From assembly GCA_013407085.1 (NCBI GenBank), contig JACCGJ010013456.1, forward strand, positions 1-64,000: a DNA stretch of 64,000 nt. Reading direction: 5' to 3'. Origin of the DNA: Atriophallophorus winterbourni (Eukaryota; Platyhelminthes; Trematoda; Plagiorchiida; Microphallidae). How positions within the stretch are numbered: the first letter of the stretch is position 1; each line of letters begins with the position of its first letter. Below are positions 23,441 through 36,165 of this stretch, piece after piece. A program made the position numbers and the translations under genes. The notes beneath the pieces are model-generated. The model saw only the letters and a program-made list of their open reading frames with translations, was not told the origin of the DNA and did no database searches.

Positions 23441-24989
23441 TTAAGGGCATTTTGCAATATTGCAACATCGTGATTTCATTTGCGTTATCTTGAAGCTGAT
23501 CAAGCGTTATTTTGGTTCAACACATCCAACAAGTAATACATCATCATCATTATAAGTATTTATTTTATAGCTGCAGAAATGTCCTCAATTAATTATTTAG
23601 CAATTCGAGTAAGGTAAATGATCAATTGTCTTACATTTCCAACAATCAAAGCATTCGATTAAACCTGAGAAATAAGTAGACTTGATCAGAGACTATAGAT
23701 TTAAGATGTCGAAAACCAGTTAGGTAATGTTTTCATTAGGTATTAAATAGTTATCTCTATTCTGTTGATGCTTATAATTTCCTGCATGCTCAAAATATTA
23801 AAGGTTTGATCTCGTAGCAGCATTCTGTAGTTAAAATGTATAGATAATTGATCTTTGAGACATTTTCTCGTATGATACTAAGTATTGCTGTTGTATGTCC
23901 GATGAGACAAAACCATCTAAGCGTTACAAGACTTGTTCAACAAGCCAATACGCCAGAGAAACAACATCTTGTGAATGAATGGTGTTTGCGTCAGGTCAAG
24001 GTGACAACGACGATGAATGTTATTAAGGTAAATTCTACTGGTGGTTCGAGTGTGCAAAGCAAAATGTGTAGTCAAACTTTCCCACGAATAACCCGAATCT
24101 TACACGTGGTGCTTTGAAGAATAGGAGAAAAAATAAAACCTGTGATTGCTATTAGCCAGATTTTTTTGTTTCAATAAAACGCAAAAGTGCACCAAAACTG
24201 AAAACAAAATGCTGGAAATCAGGTATGAAAGACAAATATCATTTACACGGTTAAAATATTTGAAAACAAGTGCCGACAACGCAAAATAAGTAACATTTAA
24301 ATTCAATAAGGGATAATTTCTATAACTTTCCTAATTATGTAATTATTAATTTCGTAAGAATACTCAGATGATTATGAAAATTTCGTATGATTACAAAATG
24401 TAGGCAAATCAGTCGAAATTCACCGGAACAGAATAAAAGCTTACGTTCGGCGAACTCAAAAGTTTGAATGAGCACTGCATTGATGGTCTGATGTGTGTGT
24501 GATGGAAATGCATTTAGAGGAACAGTTTTAATCCAACTCTCGTTTCTGAATTTAAATGAGCAATATTACTACTGAATATGTTTAAGTAGCGTACATTGAA
24601 TATTTATTTAAATGATCAGCGTGTTACAAACCGAAGTCAATTGTCCGGTCTTTCTTAGTGTTTAACCTCAACAAATTTATGACAAATATATTGGCTTGTA
24701 TTTTATATCAACTCGAAGTAAAGTATACAAAGTTCTTATTGATGGCTCTGTTCGATAAAGGTTGAACATATTTTTCGCAATATTATCTGTATTGGATTCA
24801 ACAAATCACTAATTTACCTTAAAAAGCCAACACTTTAGTACACCAAAGTATTACGGTTTGGATGAAAATGTTAAGACGTACATAATGAACGATTAGAGTG
24901 TATTTAAATTACGGCTCACGAATGATGATCTTTTGTATATGATTCTACAAGTTCGTTTTAAATAACGCCATGCACCTAGAGCCCACCCG

Positions 24990-25390
24990 CCCAGCCCGCC
25001 TAAAGCTACTCTACTGAGTATGTTCACCCTACTGCAACAGCGTTGCCTTCGATGTATGAGTCATATGTGAAAATATAAAATGGTCGTATTCCAAAAGATC
25101 TACTGTTTGGTGAGTTTATATCAGAAATGTGAATTTTGGGCAAACCGCACTTGCGGTACAAAGACCCTACGAGTTGGGAAAAACTTGCTCTTGACCTGTG
25201 ACTTTTGAGATACTGTATTAAGCGTCATGTCCGAGCTGGTAAAGGAAAGCTACAACAGTTGGCTGCTAAACGCAGCTGACGCCGATCGACCGAGTTTTGC
25301 TCATCGCTGCAAGCGCTGCGGGAGTGATTGTCACTCGCGATTTGGCCTATTTAGCCATTCTAAAAGCTGCGGAGCATGAAAACATTTTGC
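24990..25390 (+). mobile_element. non-LTR retrotransposon 3' end with zinc-knuckle-like C-terminus
   Basis: Starts MFTLLQQRCLRCMSHM (compare MFTLLRQRRLRWLGHV in the 38.9 kb copy), runs through a frameshifted KIYCLVSLYQKCEF, NSW and DADRPSFAH pieces, and ends CKRCGSDCHSRFGLFSHSKSC without its last residue matching a full finger. The C-x2-C-x5-8-H-x-C style end is typical of this LINE family, in which it binds nucleic acid. Several stops; dead. Clade not assigned. Confidence 0.7.
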
Positions 25391-25639
25391 GCTTATGATA
25401 TACGTCCATGACCAATATCGACTGACGTAGGACAACAAAAGATATGAATAATATCGCGTCGTGTCTTGTGTTTGTTCCCCGTGAAACGAATTCGGACGGA
25501 GATAATAATTAGACCAATATCCAATCAAGAATGTCGTTGAAGCCTTTTAATGTTTGTGTGTTCGAGTAAGGTCTTTGTGCTTTAGTAAATGTTGGAGTGG
25601 ATGATTTTCGGTGTGCATAACTTTAAATGTCATTAATGG

Positions 25640-26400
25640 ATAAAATCAGGTAGCTTAATTCTTCACATTCGCTCTTGGCGATTTTTTGTGAATGAGACCA
25701 AACATGGTCACACGATAATAAATCCTGTCAAGTAGTTCAAAATTCATCCTCAGCCTTGGTGATAGGGCTTGGATCGAATATTCAGCAATATGACTAATAT
25801 ATGTATTAACTAACCAGGATAAGATTTCGGGCATAATAAATCTGAATATCTTCTTCAGTAGATACAATATAAGGCAGGGCTTATCACACATTGTTTGACA
25901 CTGATGTACAGGATTGAGGTACACGAAACATGACAACTAGATCTTTTTCAGCAGCCGCCCAGATGAGATCTTGTATGCCAAGCTTATACGTATGGTGCAG
26001 AGACTTGCCCAACCGCAGCATTTTACATTTCACAGGATTGAATTGGTAATTTTTATCTGGGACCAACGGTATAAAATGCGCAATTCCCCTTGTAATGTCA
26101 TATAGTCTCTAATAGTCTTAACACGTTTCCATATTTTAATTTCGTCGGCAGTCAGTCTCAAATTACGCGCAACATCCTCCACTACATCATTCATATACAC
26201 CCTTAACAGAATAGGTTCAAGCACCAGGCCATGCGGAACTCCAATTTTGACTTGACAAATTCGTATAGATAAGCTGCCCGAGATCAATTACAGCGCTCAG
26301 TTTATAATTCTTTTTCTTTATATAAAATTCGGCGACTGATGTTGTCGCACATTTAGTTCGAAATGTCTTGAAATTATGTCAATATATTCACCAGTTTGCA
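25640..26400 (-). mobile_element. CR1-type LINE, RT fragment
   Basis: Minus strand from about 26285: SLSIRICQVKIGVPHGLVLE (worn GVPQGSVLGP), PILLRVYMNDV, then LTADEIKIWKRV, where the catalytic ADD has become ADE. Next come NPVKCKMLRLGKS and AAEKDLVV, and after frameshifts LVNTYISHIAEYSIQA, the thumb motif. It shares its last part with the copy at 62.49-62.74 kb. Loss of the second Asp means no polymerase activity. Confidence 0.8.
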
Positions 26401-26604
26401 CTTGCTGTGACTGCATACCAGATCTTCTGTTAAATAGAATTTCGATCTCATTGCCAGGTTATCCTTGCAATCACACATAGCTAACCCCATAATTAGAAAC
26501 TAATATTTGCAGCACTAATCAGATTTCTGTAAGGCATTTGATGAAATACATAAATAAGCGCTTCCATACACAAAACGTATGGTACAAAAAATAAATATTC
26601 AATA

Positions 26605-27425
26605 GGATGGTGCAAACATTTCGAAAATATATTCCATGCTTTTTATTTAGGCAATATTATAACAAGATCATTATTATAGAAAATATTTTCCATCGTTTTC
26701 AAGCAACTGCTTCCATCAATTCGGTAGGATATGCACACCTTCGCTGTTTTGGAGTTGAAAAATTCTTCCGAAACTGTTTTCACTACTTCACTCATGAGAA
26801 AAAATTTCGGTATGAAGGAAAACTGATGGTAAAGGCCATGTCGGGAATATATAGTGTGTGTGTGGAGGAATGTTTTCAGCCCCAATCAAGCTGTATCTGC
26901 CTGATCGACTTCGCAGCATGCGGTCTAGCGTTATCTTGTAGGAAACACGGTTTAGTTGCAACCATTATCCTTGTATAGCTAAACGATGAAGCTGAGAAAA
27001 GTAGACTTTTGAATTTTTGGCCACATTTCGTTAAAGCGGCATCTAATGCAAAGGATCTTGTATATTGCAATAAATACACAGCCTTATATTCCACTGCTGC
27101 ACACCTGACCTTGGAATCGTCCTTGGCGTTTGATCGACTGCTATCCCTGACCTTCCGCTGGTTGCGTTTCATAGTGGATCTCCGGTGATAACATTGAAAA
27201 AATAACCAGAGCTGCACTTCGCAAGAGAAGGTTCAAAACATGCCTCAGTTCGGCGGAGTTTATCATAATCGGTAAAAATGAACAAAGCCCTGAATCGTGA
27301 CTATTTGACAGCTGTGCACCATCTAGCGGCGATGGAAATTATTTTCTATGCTAATAATCGTGATCTACGATATTTTTGCTTTAATAAACATCATGAAATA
27401 ATTTACGTAAACGTTTGCACCAAGC
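26605..27425 (-). mobile_element. mariner-type DNA transposon, internally deleted and frameshifted
   Basis: Ends carry inverted TGGTGCAAAC (26608-26617 plus; 27413-27422 minus), preceded on the left by TA. At about 820 bases it is shorter than the usual 1.3 kb. The minus strand has the transposase C-terminal half: FLQDNARPHAAKSIRQIQLD near 26900, keeping the second catalytic Asp of the D,D34D triad. After a frameshift it reads YSRHGLYHQF where the family has Y-S-P-D-L-A-P-S-D-Y, so the third Asp is lost, then FFNSK. The N-terminal helix-turn-helix region is missing. Non-functional. Confidence 0.85.
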
Positions 27426-27846
27426 AAACATATATATAGTAGTTGAACGACGTTATATAAACTGATTTATTGCGAACAAATGGGAGTGCCACCTATAAAT
27501 TCCGCCAAATTTTCGCAAAGACCAACATGTACGGCTTAATGTTGGGTTGACCAATCCGGGAAACTGGATCACGACACACACCAATATCGATCGTAGACGT
27601 ACCCGCACCAGTCCGTTGCACCAACAACCAATATACACCAAAATGATGGTTCGTACAGCAACGAATGTGCACAATCGTTGCTTGGTTGCATGCCCAACAA
27701 ACATCAATGAAAGTACTTTTCTTTGCGACACTATGCAACGTCTCGTCTCAGCATTTCGGTGACAGCTTTTAACGTGTGATTTATTGGCACACTAAAGCTT
27801 GACGAGATTTCCCTTTCGTTACCTGTACTTTCTTTCAATAATTTAG

Positions 27847-28399
27847 ACTCTTCGGAACGGATATTTTCATCAAAATGGAAACAATACCCACTCATATAAA
27901 TCCGGCGTGGATAGCACCACATTTAAAGGAGCGGAGACACACGCACTAAACAAATTTACGGACACGAAACACTACAAATCCCATTCGGTCTCTTCCACTT
28001 TTGTTCTGCGTGACACCGGTAATCGATCTGCAGGAGGGAGTCAATCTTGCGGTCAGGCAAGTCCATCGTCCGCAACCGAGGATTCTACTATCAGCGCCTT
28101 TTCGCCCAACAGTGTTCGTACGACCGAGGCCACCAGGCCACAACATCAATCTTTGTGGCTGCATCAATCGGAAATTGTGCTACCAACTGGGAGAGATTTC
28201 GACTCCGCGCGAAACGCGAATCGAGGAGGGGAGAAAAGAACAATTAGCGTCGCGGAATTACAAACAGATCGATCGCTTGGAAGTTTGTCATCGATCGATC
28301 AACACGAGAAATATTATACGTTGAACTCAAATTCGATGTTGTATGCAAGCACTGCGAGTCGCAACAATTCAGAAGAATACATGAACTCATATCCATCAG
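27847..28399 (+). CDS. host gene coding exon 2 (residues 96-279)
   Basis: Acceptor TTTCTTTCAATAATTTAG ends at 27846; the TAG of the acceptor is the only stop in frame, so coding must begin here, with ACT CTT CGG. Donor CAG followed by GTATGAG at 28400 (phase 1). Encodes a Ser/Thr/Asn-rich stretch: TDTKHYKSHSVSSTF, GGSQSCGQASPSSATEDST, EKRTISVAELQTDRSLGSL and NSEEYMNSYPSG. No domain recognised. GC content and codon use stand out sharply from the flanking AT-rich intron. The only in-frame initiator-like codon near the start, GTG 27907, is internal. Confidence 0.85.
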
Positions 28400-28982
28400 G
28401 TATGAGATATATAATTAATTATTTTTCACTAAATATCCATTAAGGGAAATATAAAATCATGATTATTATTGATTTATTGAATTTGTTTAAATTTAATAAA
28501 TCAAGTAAATATGATAAATTAATGTAAAATATCTTATTTGTTTCACACTTTTTTTCTCAAAATTCATTCTACTTAATACTTACTTACTTACTTACTTAAT
28601 TAATCAATATACTTGAACCAAAATTAAAGTTTACTCTTAGATATTTTATTTATTTACAACTTTCTGAAAGTTTAAAATATTTGTTATGGCACACAAAAGT
28701 GCTTTATTGATAACAAGTTTTAAATATGTTTCTGCGTGATGTCTCACAAAATGTTCATTTTTACAATAAACATAATTTCACAGTACGTTTATTGATCTAA
28801 ATGAATTATCGAATTCTTCGTGTGAGGTTGACGTGTGCGGTTATAGAATTCGGGAGATTATGTTATTGCAATCGAGGTGAAATCGTGTTCCCTGTTATAA
28901 CGTTACACCCACCCCACGAGGCAATTTGACTTCACTATTCTACCCTGATTCATCCCTGAGGTGATTTATCCAGCTCACCCAC

Positions 28983-29385
28983 GATTCCCCTATACAAGAG
29001 AAAGCCGATAAGTCAAATTGTTTTATTATGCACAATCAAATGAAGAAAACAGAACTATCTTATATAGGCAAATCTACTAGCCACAACTCTGACCAGAGAC
29101 AGATTTGATTCGGTTGTCACTTCAATCTGTTTTTTGAATCGATGTCGTGACAACCGGGGGAATTCAATCAGGGTTCGTTTAACCGACACTGGCGAATTGA
29201 AAATTGTACGATTGCGCCTGTTGTTGCCCTTCTTCGCATAATTCTGAGGGTGTTGTAGATCTAGACTTTCTAATGCAATCTTTTCGAAATCCGGGTTATT
29301 ACGAGTTGGCATTTGTCGACATAGGACTTTTAGCCACTTCTTGCACTTGTGTTGTGCCAGAGGTTGGTAGACCGCATATCACCCG
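28983..29385 (+). repeat. dispersed repeat family D, copy 1
   Basis: Aligns end to end with 35772-36165: GAGAAA-CGAT, TTTTATTATGC, TTATAT-GGCAAATC, ACCGACACTGGCGAATT, AATGCAATCTTTTCGAA and TTGTGTTGTGCCAGA. On the minus strand both copies have GCATAATAAA, a possible poly(A) signal, so it could be a solo LTR or the 3' end of an element. Not identified. Confidence 0.55.
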
Positions 29386-29737
29386 AAAGATCGTGATTAA
29401 CAGTAATCGATATTGCACTATAAGACCCCACAGTACAACAGAATAATTGTTCGGGAAGGACCTATAGCTCCTTTGAAAATTCTACTCAAAAATTTCCGAT
29501 ATTCTTGCTACAACGCGTTTCGAAATGTTAAATATATTCTTCTAAATACATCGAATTTCATTTCAACGGATTATGTTAGGTTATATTACTTAACCTGACG
29601 TGATGTAAATACAGGAAAATTCATACGTTTTGTTCAAACACATGGTATTAATCTATCTAAAAAGCTGAAGGTAGTGCCAACCTTATCCAACAGTTTTTTT
29701 ACAAGTTCACATCTCAGTTACTATTTCTCCATTTTCT

Positions 29738-29935
29738 CAAGGCACGCGGATCTTGATCATATGGTTCTTATCTTTGGGGTACAAACAGCACAAAACCGGT
29801 CGTGGATTGTGTGTGTAGGAAATGCATGCAAATGAGAATTTTGCCCGTCTACATGAGTGTGGACAAGTATGATTGAATATGTCGATCGTGCAAAACTAAC
29901 CCAAAATGGCTTATAAGTTCACTCCTTGCATTACT
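29738..29935 (+). repeat. ribozyme repeat family A, degenerate long copy
   Basis: GGCACGCGGATCTTGATC, core lost (ATCTTTGGGG), then ACAAACAGCACAAAACCGG, TCGTGG, GCATGCAAATGA, CTACATGAGTGTGGA and GATTGAATATGTCGATCG. Useful because it shows the full-length 3' half of the monomer. Confidence 0.65.
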
Positions 29936-32284
29936 CAATATATCTTGATTTACAAAACGGTGAATGCTCTACAATTATTGTGAGACATATCAAAATGAGA
30001 TTCAGGAAAAAACAGTTTTTTTAACGCACAGGAGTCCTTTTGAAGCGACCGATTCGCTCGAGGCCCAAAATACATTGGAGTGTATACATTCTCAACAAAA
30101 CTGACACGTTCTGCTAGAAATGGTCAAAAATATAAAATGCTATAAAAAGTTTTAATTATTGGGGTACTTAATGATTCCGGTTGTCCGATTGATGCTTTTC
30201 ATGTTACCGCGGATAATTGAATACTTATTTAACATTTTCGCTGTATTTTTGAAGAACGTTCATTCACGTTGATACCGTATAATAGAATTGACAGAAAGTT
30301 TGTACGAGAACAGGAATTCTATTGGCTTGATCAGATGGATCGAATTCTAATTTATTTAATCTAATTTTGCCTCTAGCCGATATTTAAGACATTATTTACC
30401 AACATGGCTATATGTCAAGTATCACTTAATCAAATTTTACAGACTCCATCTGAAAACATAGAGTTGCAAATTTGTTGTGATTTGTAAGATCAGATAATGG
30501 CTGCTTTACAAAACTGAGAATGCGTGTTGAATTGTTCGGTTAGTTTACAGCCACTAATTGAAACGTTTATATATTCCAGCCTGTATGGCTATTGAAAACC
30601 ATGGTTTTTCACTATTACATAATTTATATCGGACTGAATATAATATCTTTATATCTATCTAAAAGTAGTGTGTGTTTGCCAAGAATGACAGCAAATAATT
30701 ACACCTAATTCATATTGAATGTTTACGTTTATTTATATATTTTGTGTGGACACTTCATATAACATTTCTCTCTGTCATTTTGTTCGAGAGTAACTAATAT
30801 GAATTTCTCGTTTGTCACCTTTGATGCTTCAAATATGATTGAATTAGCTAAACTGTATCAAACTGATGGTACAAAATTTAGAAAACGGGCTTGGATGATT
30901 TCGCTTCAGGAATTGGATTAGTTAATGATTATTTGAATCAGATATTGTCTAATTAATAAAATATATTCACAATCAAGCGCCTAGCCGAAAAAAAGAACTA
31001 ATAATTCGACATGACAAAACTGGTTCATTTGTGCTTATAACCTAATTGTTGACCAACATCATCTCAATGATCAAATGTCTTCTTCTTTGCTTACACAAAC
31101 ATAAAAATCCTAAGAACCATTACATGGTCAAGGTTTGCGTGGAACTCAATATACTCCATTTTGATACGTACCTCAGATTCGCCAAATTAAGCAGCCATTC
31201 TCATCGGTCTTCGTTGCCGTAATTCTATGTTTAAAATTGTGAGCACAAGTGGCTAAACAAAATCAAGGAGAACACCAAGTGAGATTTGTTAACAAATTCA
31301 GCTTTTAATCAAAACTTTCGTAGATCAAACACCAATGGGGTTGGGCATTCGGAAATCATATGCTCAACTATGATTCTAAAATCTACGCCGATCTGTAATG
31401 GGCACCAAAAATGATACATTGTATTAATTGCGACAGTCTGGCACCATTTACAGCTGATTAGATCTAATAAATTATATTACATCGTGCGAAAGAAAGTGCA
31501 AATGCACAGACAAACATTGGACTCAATATGAACAATGGTTTAGCTAATATAAATTACTATAAGTAATCTATATGCAAGTATTTGCTAATCGCAGTTTGAT
31601 CGTGAGGGCAATATTAAGTATGGTATATTGGGAGAACATAGTTATTTACTCACAAAGATTTACTCTCAAGCGATTACGCGAATATAAATTAAAAATGGAG
31701 AATTTTGTCTGATAGTCTGCATTTACATTGCACTTTCGGTTAAAAATTTCCATCTCGTTGCCGAAAAACACTTGTGGAATGCGATTTGACAAGTAAAAAT
31801 TATACGGTTTTTTAACAAATGTGCTTGCCTGGCCACGAAAGATTTCTTAATAAAAGATGTTTAATTAATAAAATAGATGCGCTTATTTGAAGTTTATAAA
31901 GTTATCCGAGCCGGTACATGTGATTGAGGACATTTTGTCATTAAACTAAATGTTAACATCAACGAAACCTCTTTCGAAGTAAATTCGCATATTCAGCCGC
32001 TCATAACCCGAGATTTTCAAAGATTTTTTAAAAAGAAAAGGGATCGCTTCGAAGATATTATTGATAAACGCGTATCATCTTATCTGGAAATGACTTAATT
32101 TACTGAAATAAAATTGAGACAAAATTTAATTACGCAAATATTTAATAAACCACACATTTACTATATCAATTTTATGTATTAAAATTTCGAAACCCTGAAC
32201 AGCTCATATTGATCAAATAACCAGTGAGTGATCTAAACTGAATAACATCGAAGCATTATATTTTGGCGATACACAAATATAATC

Positions 32285-32335
32285 AAATCGTGGGGTGTGA
32301 ATGACGGAAAAGCATGCAAATGAATATTTTATAAT
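32285..32335 (+). repeat. ribozyme repeat family A, 3' fragment
   Basis: Begins at the helix I strand TCGTGGGGTGTG and continues to GCATGCAAATGAATATTTT, exactly what lies 3' of the cleavage site. Such a copy is what insertion of a cleaved RNA would leave. Confidence 0.6.
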
Positions 32336-33526
32336 CAAATTAAGTTTAGGCAGAAATACACCATATATATATATTTCTTGAAGAAATTCTTGTGAAAACT
32401 TCAGCTTGATTCATTCCGTTCCGTCAAGTTGCACAAATTTTACATTCTGTTAGAAAGGTTTATCATGATCTGAAAAGATCCTACAATTTTTTTCACTTGA
32501 AATTCCACGTGTCATTTTTGATCTCGGCGCCGCTTCCATGCATAAATAATTAATTAATGGTAAAGAACACCTTAAAAAAGAGAGCGTAGTATGTTTTCAA
32601 AATTTATAATGTTAACAGCGGTTCGATCAAGCATTCTTTTGTTAGAAAGCTAGCTGGTAACCAAGGATAAAATGCAAATAATTTTTGACGAGTATTCGAA
32701 ACAAAGGTGGACATTGGGATTGTAGTTTAAACAGATTTATCTCGATAACTATGTTGTGAATCGCAATGTGTTTGCTGATCCTGCGTAATATTGTCTGTTT
32801 CGTTGTTTATCTTTGACTAAAAAAAGATCGGGAACGGTGATTGACTCGGAATTCATTTGCGATAGTATTTGAAACAATTTGAACGAAATCGCATGTAGCA
32901 GTAATGTTAAAATCGAGATTAGTGCATCATTTGAGACAAATGGACCAGCATTAGCATACTTTCACAACAATGTTTTTAAGGTTTCCAGTAAGGCGGCTAT
33001 GATGGAGCTATTTATACAAAACAATATGACACAGAAGGGACAATTAAATAATACATTTTCGTTTGAAATATTTGTCGATCGTAAATCCTTGATAGTTGCT
33101 TTTTAAGCATTTTCAGTTCAACTTGATTGCAAGCTAATGTGCCATCATATTACAAAATGATATACTTAGAATCATATGATAAGAAATGTCAACCAATGTT
33201 TTGACCTTCTGAATACTTTGCATAATGCTCTCCGCCTGCACATTTCACCTGGTGTTAAGAACTCCCGTTTTAGCAGTAATTACAATCAGTAACGGTTTTC
33301 GTCATCTCATTGTTTGAGATTGATTCAAACACTTCTATTGTGACTCTCAGTGTACATGTTATCAGTCTAAGAAATTTATTGTTTGACTTTTAAAAATAAC
33401 TAACAACACGAAAAACCCGAAAACCAAGTTCTGGTTATTTGCCATCAGAAGGTCAATACGAATTTGTTATTTTTAGAAAACCTTCGTTTTAATAAAAAAA
33501 TTATTTTCAATTTTCTCACCTTACAG

Positions 33527-33630
33527 GACCCAGTCATCGCAAGATTCAAAATATTCAAGGAAGCGGAGCCGCACAAAGAAGATATCCTTCGGACACAACG
33601 TTGAATTATCCACAACGTGAAGGCTCGCAG
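33527..33630 (+). CDS. host gene coding exon 3 (residues 280-314)
   Basis: Acceptor TTTTCTCACCTTACAG ends at 33526, donor CAG followed by GTGAGA at 33631. Phase 1 in, phase 0 out; the split codon G|GA gives Gly. Encodes PSHRKIQNIQGSGAAQRRYP and SDTTLNYPQREGSQ: basic, Gln/Ser-rich. Fits exons 2 and 4 exactly. Confidence 0.85.
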
Positions 33631-34724
33631 GTGAGATAAAATAAAGAAGTTCTTGATTTATGTGTACAGTGAGGCTAAGAAATAAAGGGAATTACTTTTG
33701 CACTGTGATCTTTAAGGTATTTATATAACGGTATAGATATTGCATGTGTATATAGTTAAATTACGGAAATGAATTTATTGTGTTGTACCATTTCAGATAA
33801 CTGGTTACTAATCTGGGATGTAATCCTTACATTTACGCAATTTATTGGTTCTGCAATGTTGTGAATCAAGGTCATTACGATCAATCAATTTCCATTATGA
33901 ACCAGGCCACCACCTGGTTTTTCTTCTAATGTAAACATATATATATATCGTTTTAAACCAGAATGGCAATCAGTTTTCACTGGTAGATCACTTTTCCATC
34001 AACATAAACTCTAAAGCAATATTGTTTTAAAGCAACTTTACATCATGCAGTCTGTTTTAGCCATTTTGGCTATCCAAATGATGCTTCTATAGTTTGAAAC
34101 CAGATGGATGATTTCACCACAGTCGGAAGAGTAACATCGACTGGCAGATCATTCGCGGCAGCAATATATCATCGACCTATACCGTTTGTTCGTTAACTGC
34201 TTTTTAACATTGTCTATTCTAGCATTTTTCCAATGTTGTTGACGATGCTAAAAATCTGTTCTGCGTAAGTATATCATCACGAACGGTGAATTTCATGTTT
34301 TTAAGCTTCTAATTGTAGATATTTAAGTTACTGTCGATTTATCAACAAATGTGATTATGTAAGCAAACGATCGTGCAGTCATAATGGAAAGATACTTGCA
34401 TTTAATCGGTTAGATCTGTTTTCAGTATAGTTTCCTCAATGACACAGAATCTTCGTCAGGCAGGACAGTGAATATGGCTGAGTAGCAGTGGACCTAGCCG
34501 CTAACCTGCATAAGGCTTGTGTAGTCACGTAAGCAGGTCCATGATCATGGGTCGATTTGCCTATTACGGTGTGTATGTACATGAATATAATACAAGTGAA
34601 CACATACAAGTTTGCTTGACACTGTGGCTGACATGTGTCAAAGTGCATAAATACTGGGCTTAAGATTAAAAATTTAAAAAAATTGATTAGCTGATAGGTA
34701 TACGATGTATTCGAGCAACTTACT

Positions 34725-34845
34725 TTCGTATTAGCGCTGATACGGATCTCTGCCTCATCCAGCTAATTGACTGCAAATCGACTAGGGTGAGTAATTTCGG
34801 CCGCATCTGCATAAATGCGATCGCCGTACGGTTTAATACCTCTTC
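34725..34845 (-). repeat. dispersed repeat family C, copy 2
   Basis: Minus strand RGIKPYGDRIYADAAE then RFAVN, a stop, and DEAEIRIS. Partner of 19083-19215. The in-frame stop shows this copy is dead. Confidence 0.5.
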
Positions 34846-35771
34846 GAAACAATTCAACATTGTCTAAATCGATTCTGTGAAACGTAGTGACTTAGGGTTA
34901 GCCAAGACTGGATCACGGAAAACCCAATTAGTAATGCATTTTTACGCATGTGAACCACGCTGCCCACTGACCTTGACCGTGTTCACGTGTTTTCGAATAA
35001 TGTACACAATTCGACCAGTGATCCTGGTCGGGCCTACATGAGTTCACACCCCGATGCATAATATAGACTGCTTAGTGTGAAGGTCAAATAAGATGTGGTT
35101 AGTGTAATGATAGCTAGTCATGTTCCCTGTCCTGATCATCGACGTTAATCTGATGAAGCGTCTCTGTCATAAGCAAAACGTTACCCCAAACTGCTCGATT
35201 CGATTGTATAATACTTTTTTTTTGAATCAAAAAGGATTAGCATTCAATAGACATAGACATGTTTGGAAAACGACGTAGTCAATGTAACGGCCCTATAGAC
35301 ATCTGATACATTATCCGTCCATTATATACTCAGCGAGCATCAAATACTTCACGAATGTAGACCTTTCAGCTTTCGTTCCTTCAATGAACCATTTTTCGAT
35401 GCACAGAAGAAAGGCAGTTAATGCACAAAATTTGATTTCCACTTAGCAGTATTTCTAAAATCATTCTTTGAAAAAATGATGTAATAATGCAGCGAACGAG
35501 AGGTCAACCGGTTTTGGGATAGAACGTCTATTACACTGGTTGAATCACACAACTGCTTCAGATTATCAACCGATTTCCGGTTCACTTTTCCAACATCAGG
35601 TAATCCGTCAGTGTGTAGCCCATAACCAACATATCTCCTCTTAGCAATACATTTCAGGTAATCTATATAACATTCATCACGTCACCTTTCGCGTGTCAGA
35701 GCAAGTTAAATATTGTGCAGTTATTCATCAATGACATCGTCAACCTGTCCAACAATAATCTCATTCTCCCA

Positions 35772-36165
35772 AGAATCCCACGACCAAAGAGAAAACGATT
35801 AATCAAACGCCTTTATTATGCCCAATGCAGAACAAAAGACTCGCTTATCTTAAATAAGCAAATCAAGTATCCACAACGCAGAACTAAATCGTTTCTGTCC
35901 GGCTTGTCTCTTTTATCTCATTTGTCAATCGATTTCGCGTTAACCGGTACAGGTGAAGCCCTAACCATGCGGGGCTTGTTTGACCGACATTGACGAATTT
36001 CATATCGAACGACTGTGGATGACATTGTCCATCTTCAAATGCTTGCAAAGATATTCTAGTCCGAACCGTTCGAATGCAATCCTTTCGAAGCCTTCGCGAT
36101 TTTTGTCGTCTTAATTTTCGGCATTTACTACTCTCTTGTTGTACCAGATGAAGGGTTTCCGAAAA
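35772..36165 (+). repeat. dispersed repeat family D, copy 2
   Basis: Open on the plus strand for about 90 codons (35715-35993), but the corresponding frame is not kept in copy 1, so I do not call a protein. Shares CTTTATTATGC, ATTTGTCAATCGATTTCGC and TTGACCGACATTGACGAATT with the other copies. Confidence 0.55.

Larger units (their letters stand above)
21626..27846 (+). other. intron 1 of the coding region (6.2 kb)
   Basis: Donor GTAAGT, acceptor CAATAATTTAG. Holds family B scraps at 21728-21795 and near 21968, family A and B ribozyme repeats, a LINE tail, a CR1 RT fragment and a deleted mariner, all listed separately. The stretches 22451-23050 and 23441-24990 show nothing else, apart from a GT-rich scrap near 24489-24520 that may be a family A tail. 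A 71-codon open frame at 27547-27762 is GC-richer than its surroundings but has no acceptor in the right phase. Confidence 0.7.
28400..33526 (+). other. intron 2 (5.1 kb)
   Basis: Holds a (TACT)n run at 28577-28598, a family D repeat, a degenerate family A copy and a family A tail. The stretches 29936-32284 and 32336-33526 show nothing beyond AT-rich sequence and a TA run at 32361-32374. Confidence 0.7.

Noticed and set aside
24489..24520. GT-rich tail resembling the family A 3' part
   Set aside because: Too short and low-complexity to claim as a copy.
27547..27762. 71-codon GC-richer plus-strand frame just before exon 2
   Set aside because: The only nearby acceptor would give the wrong phase with exon 1, and the end lacks a good donor.
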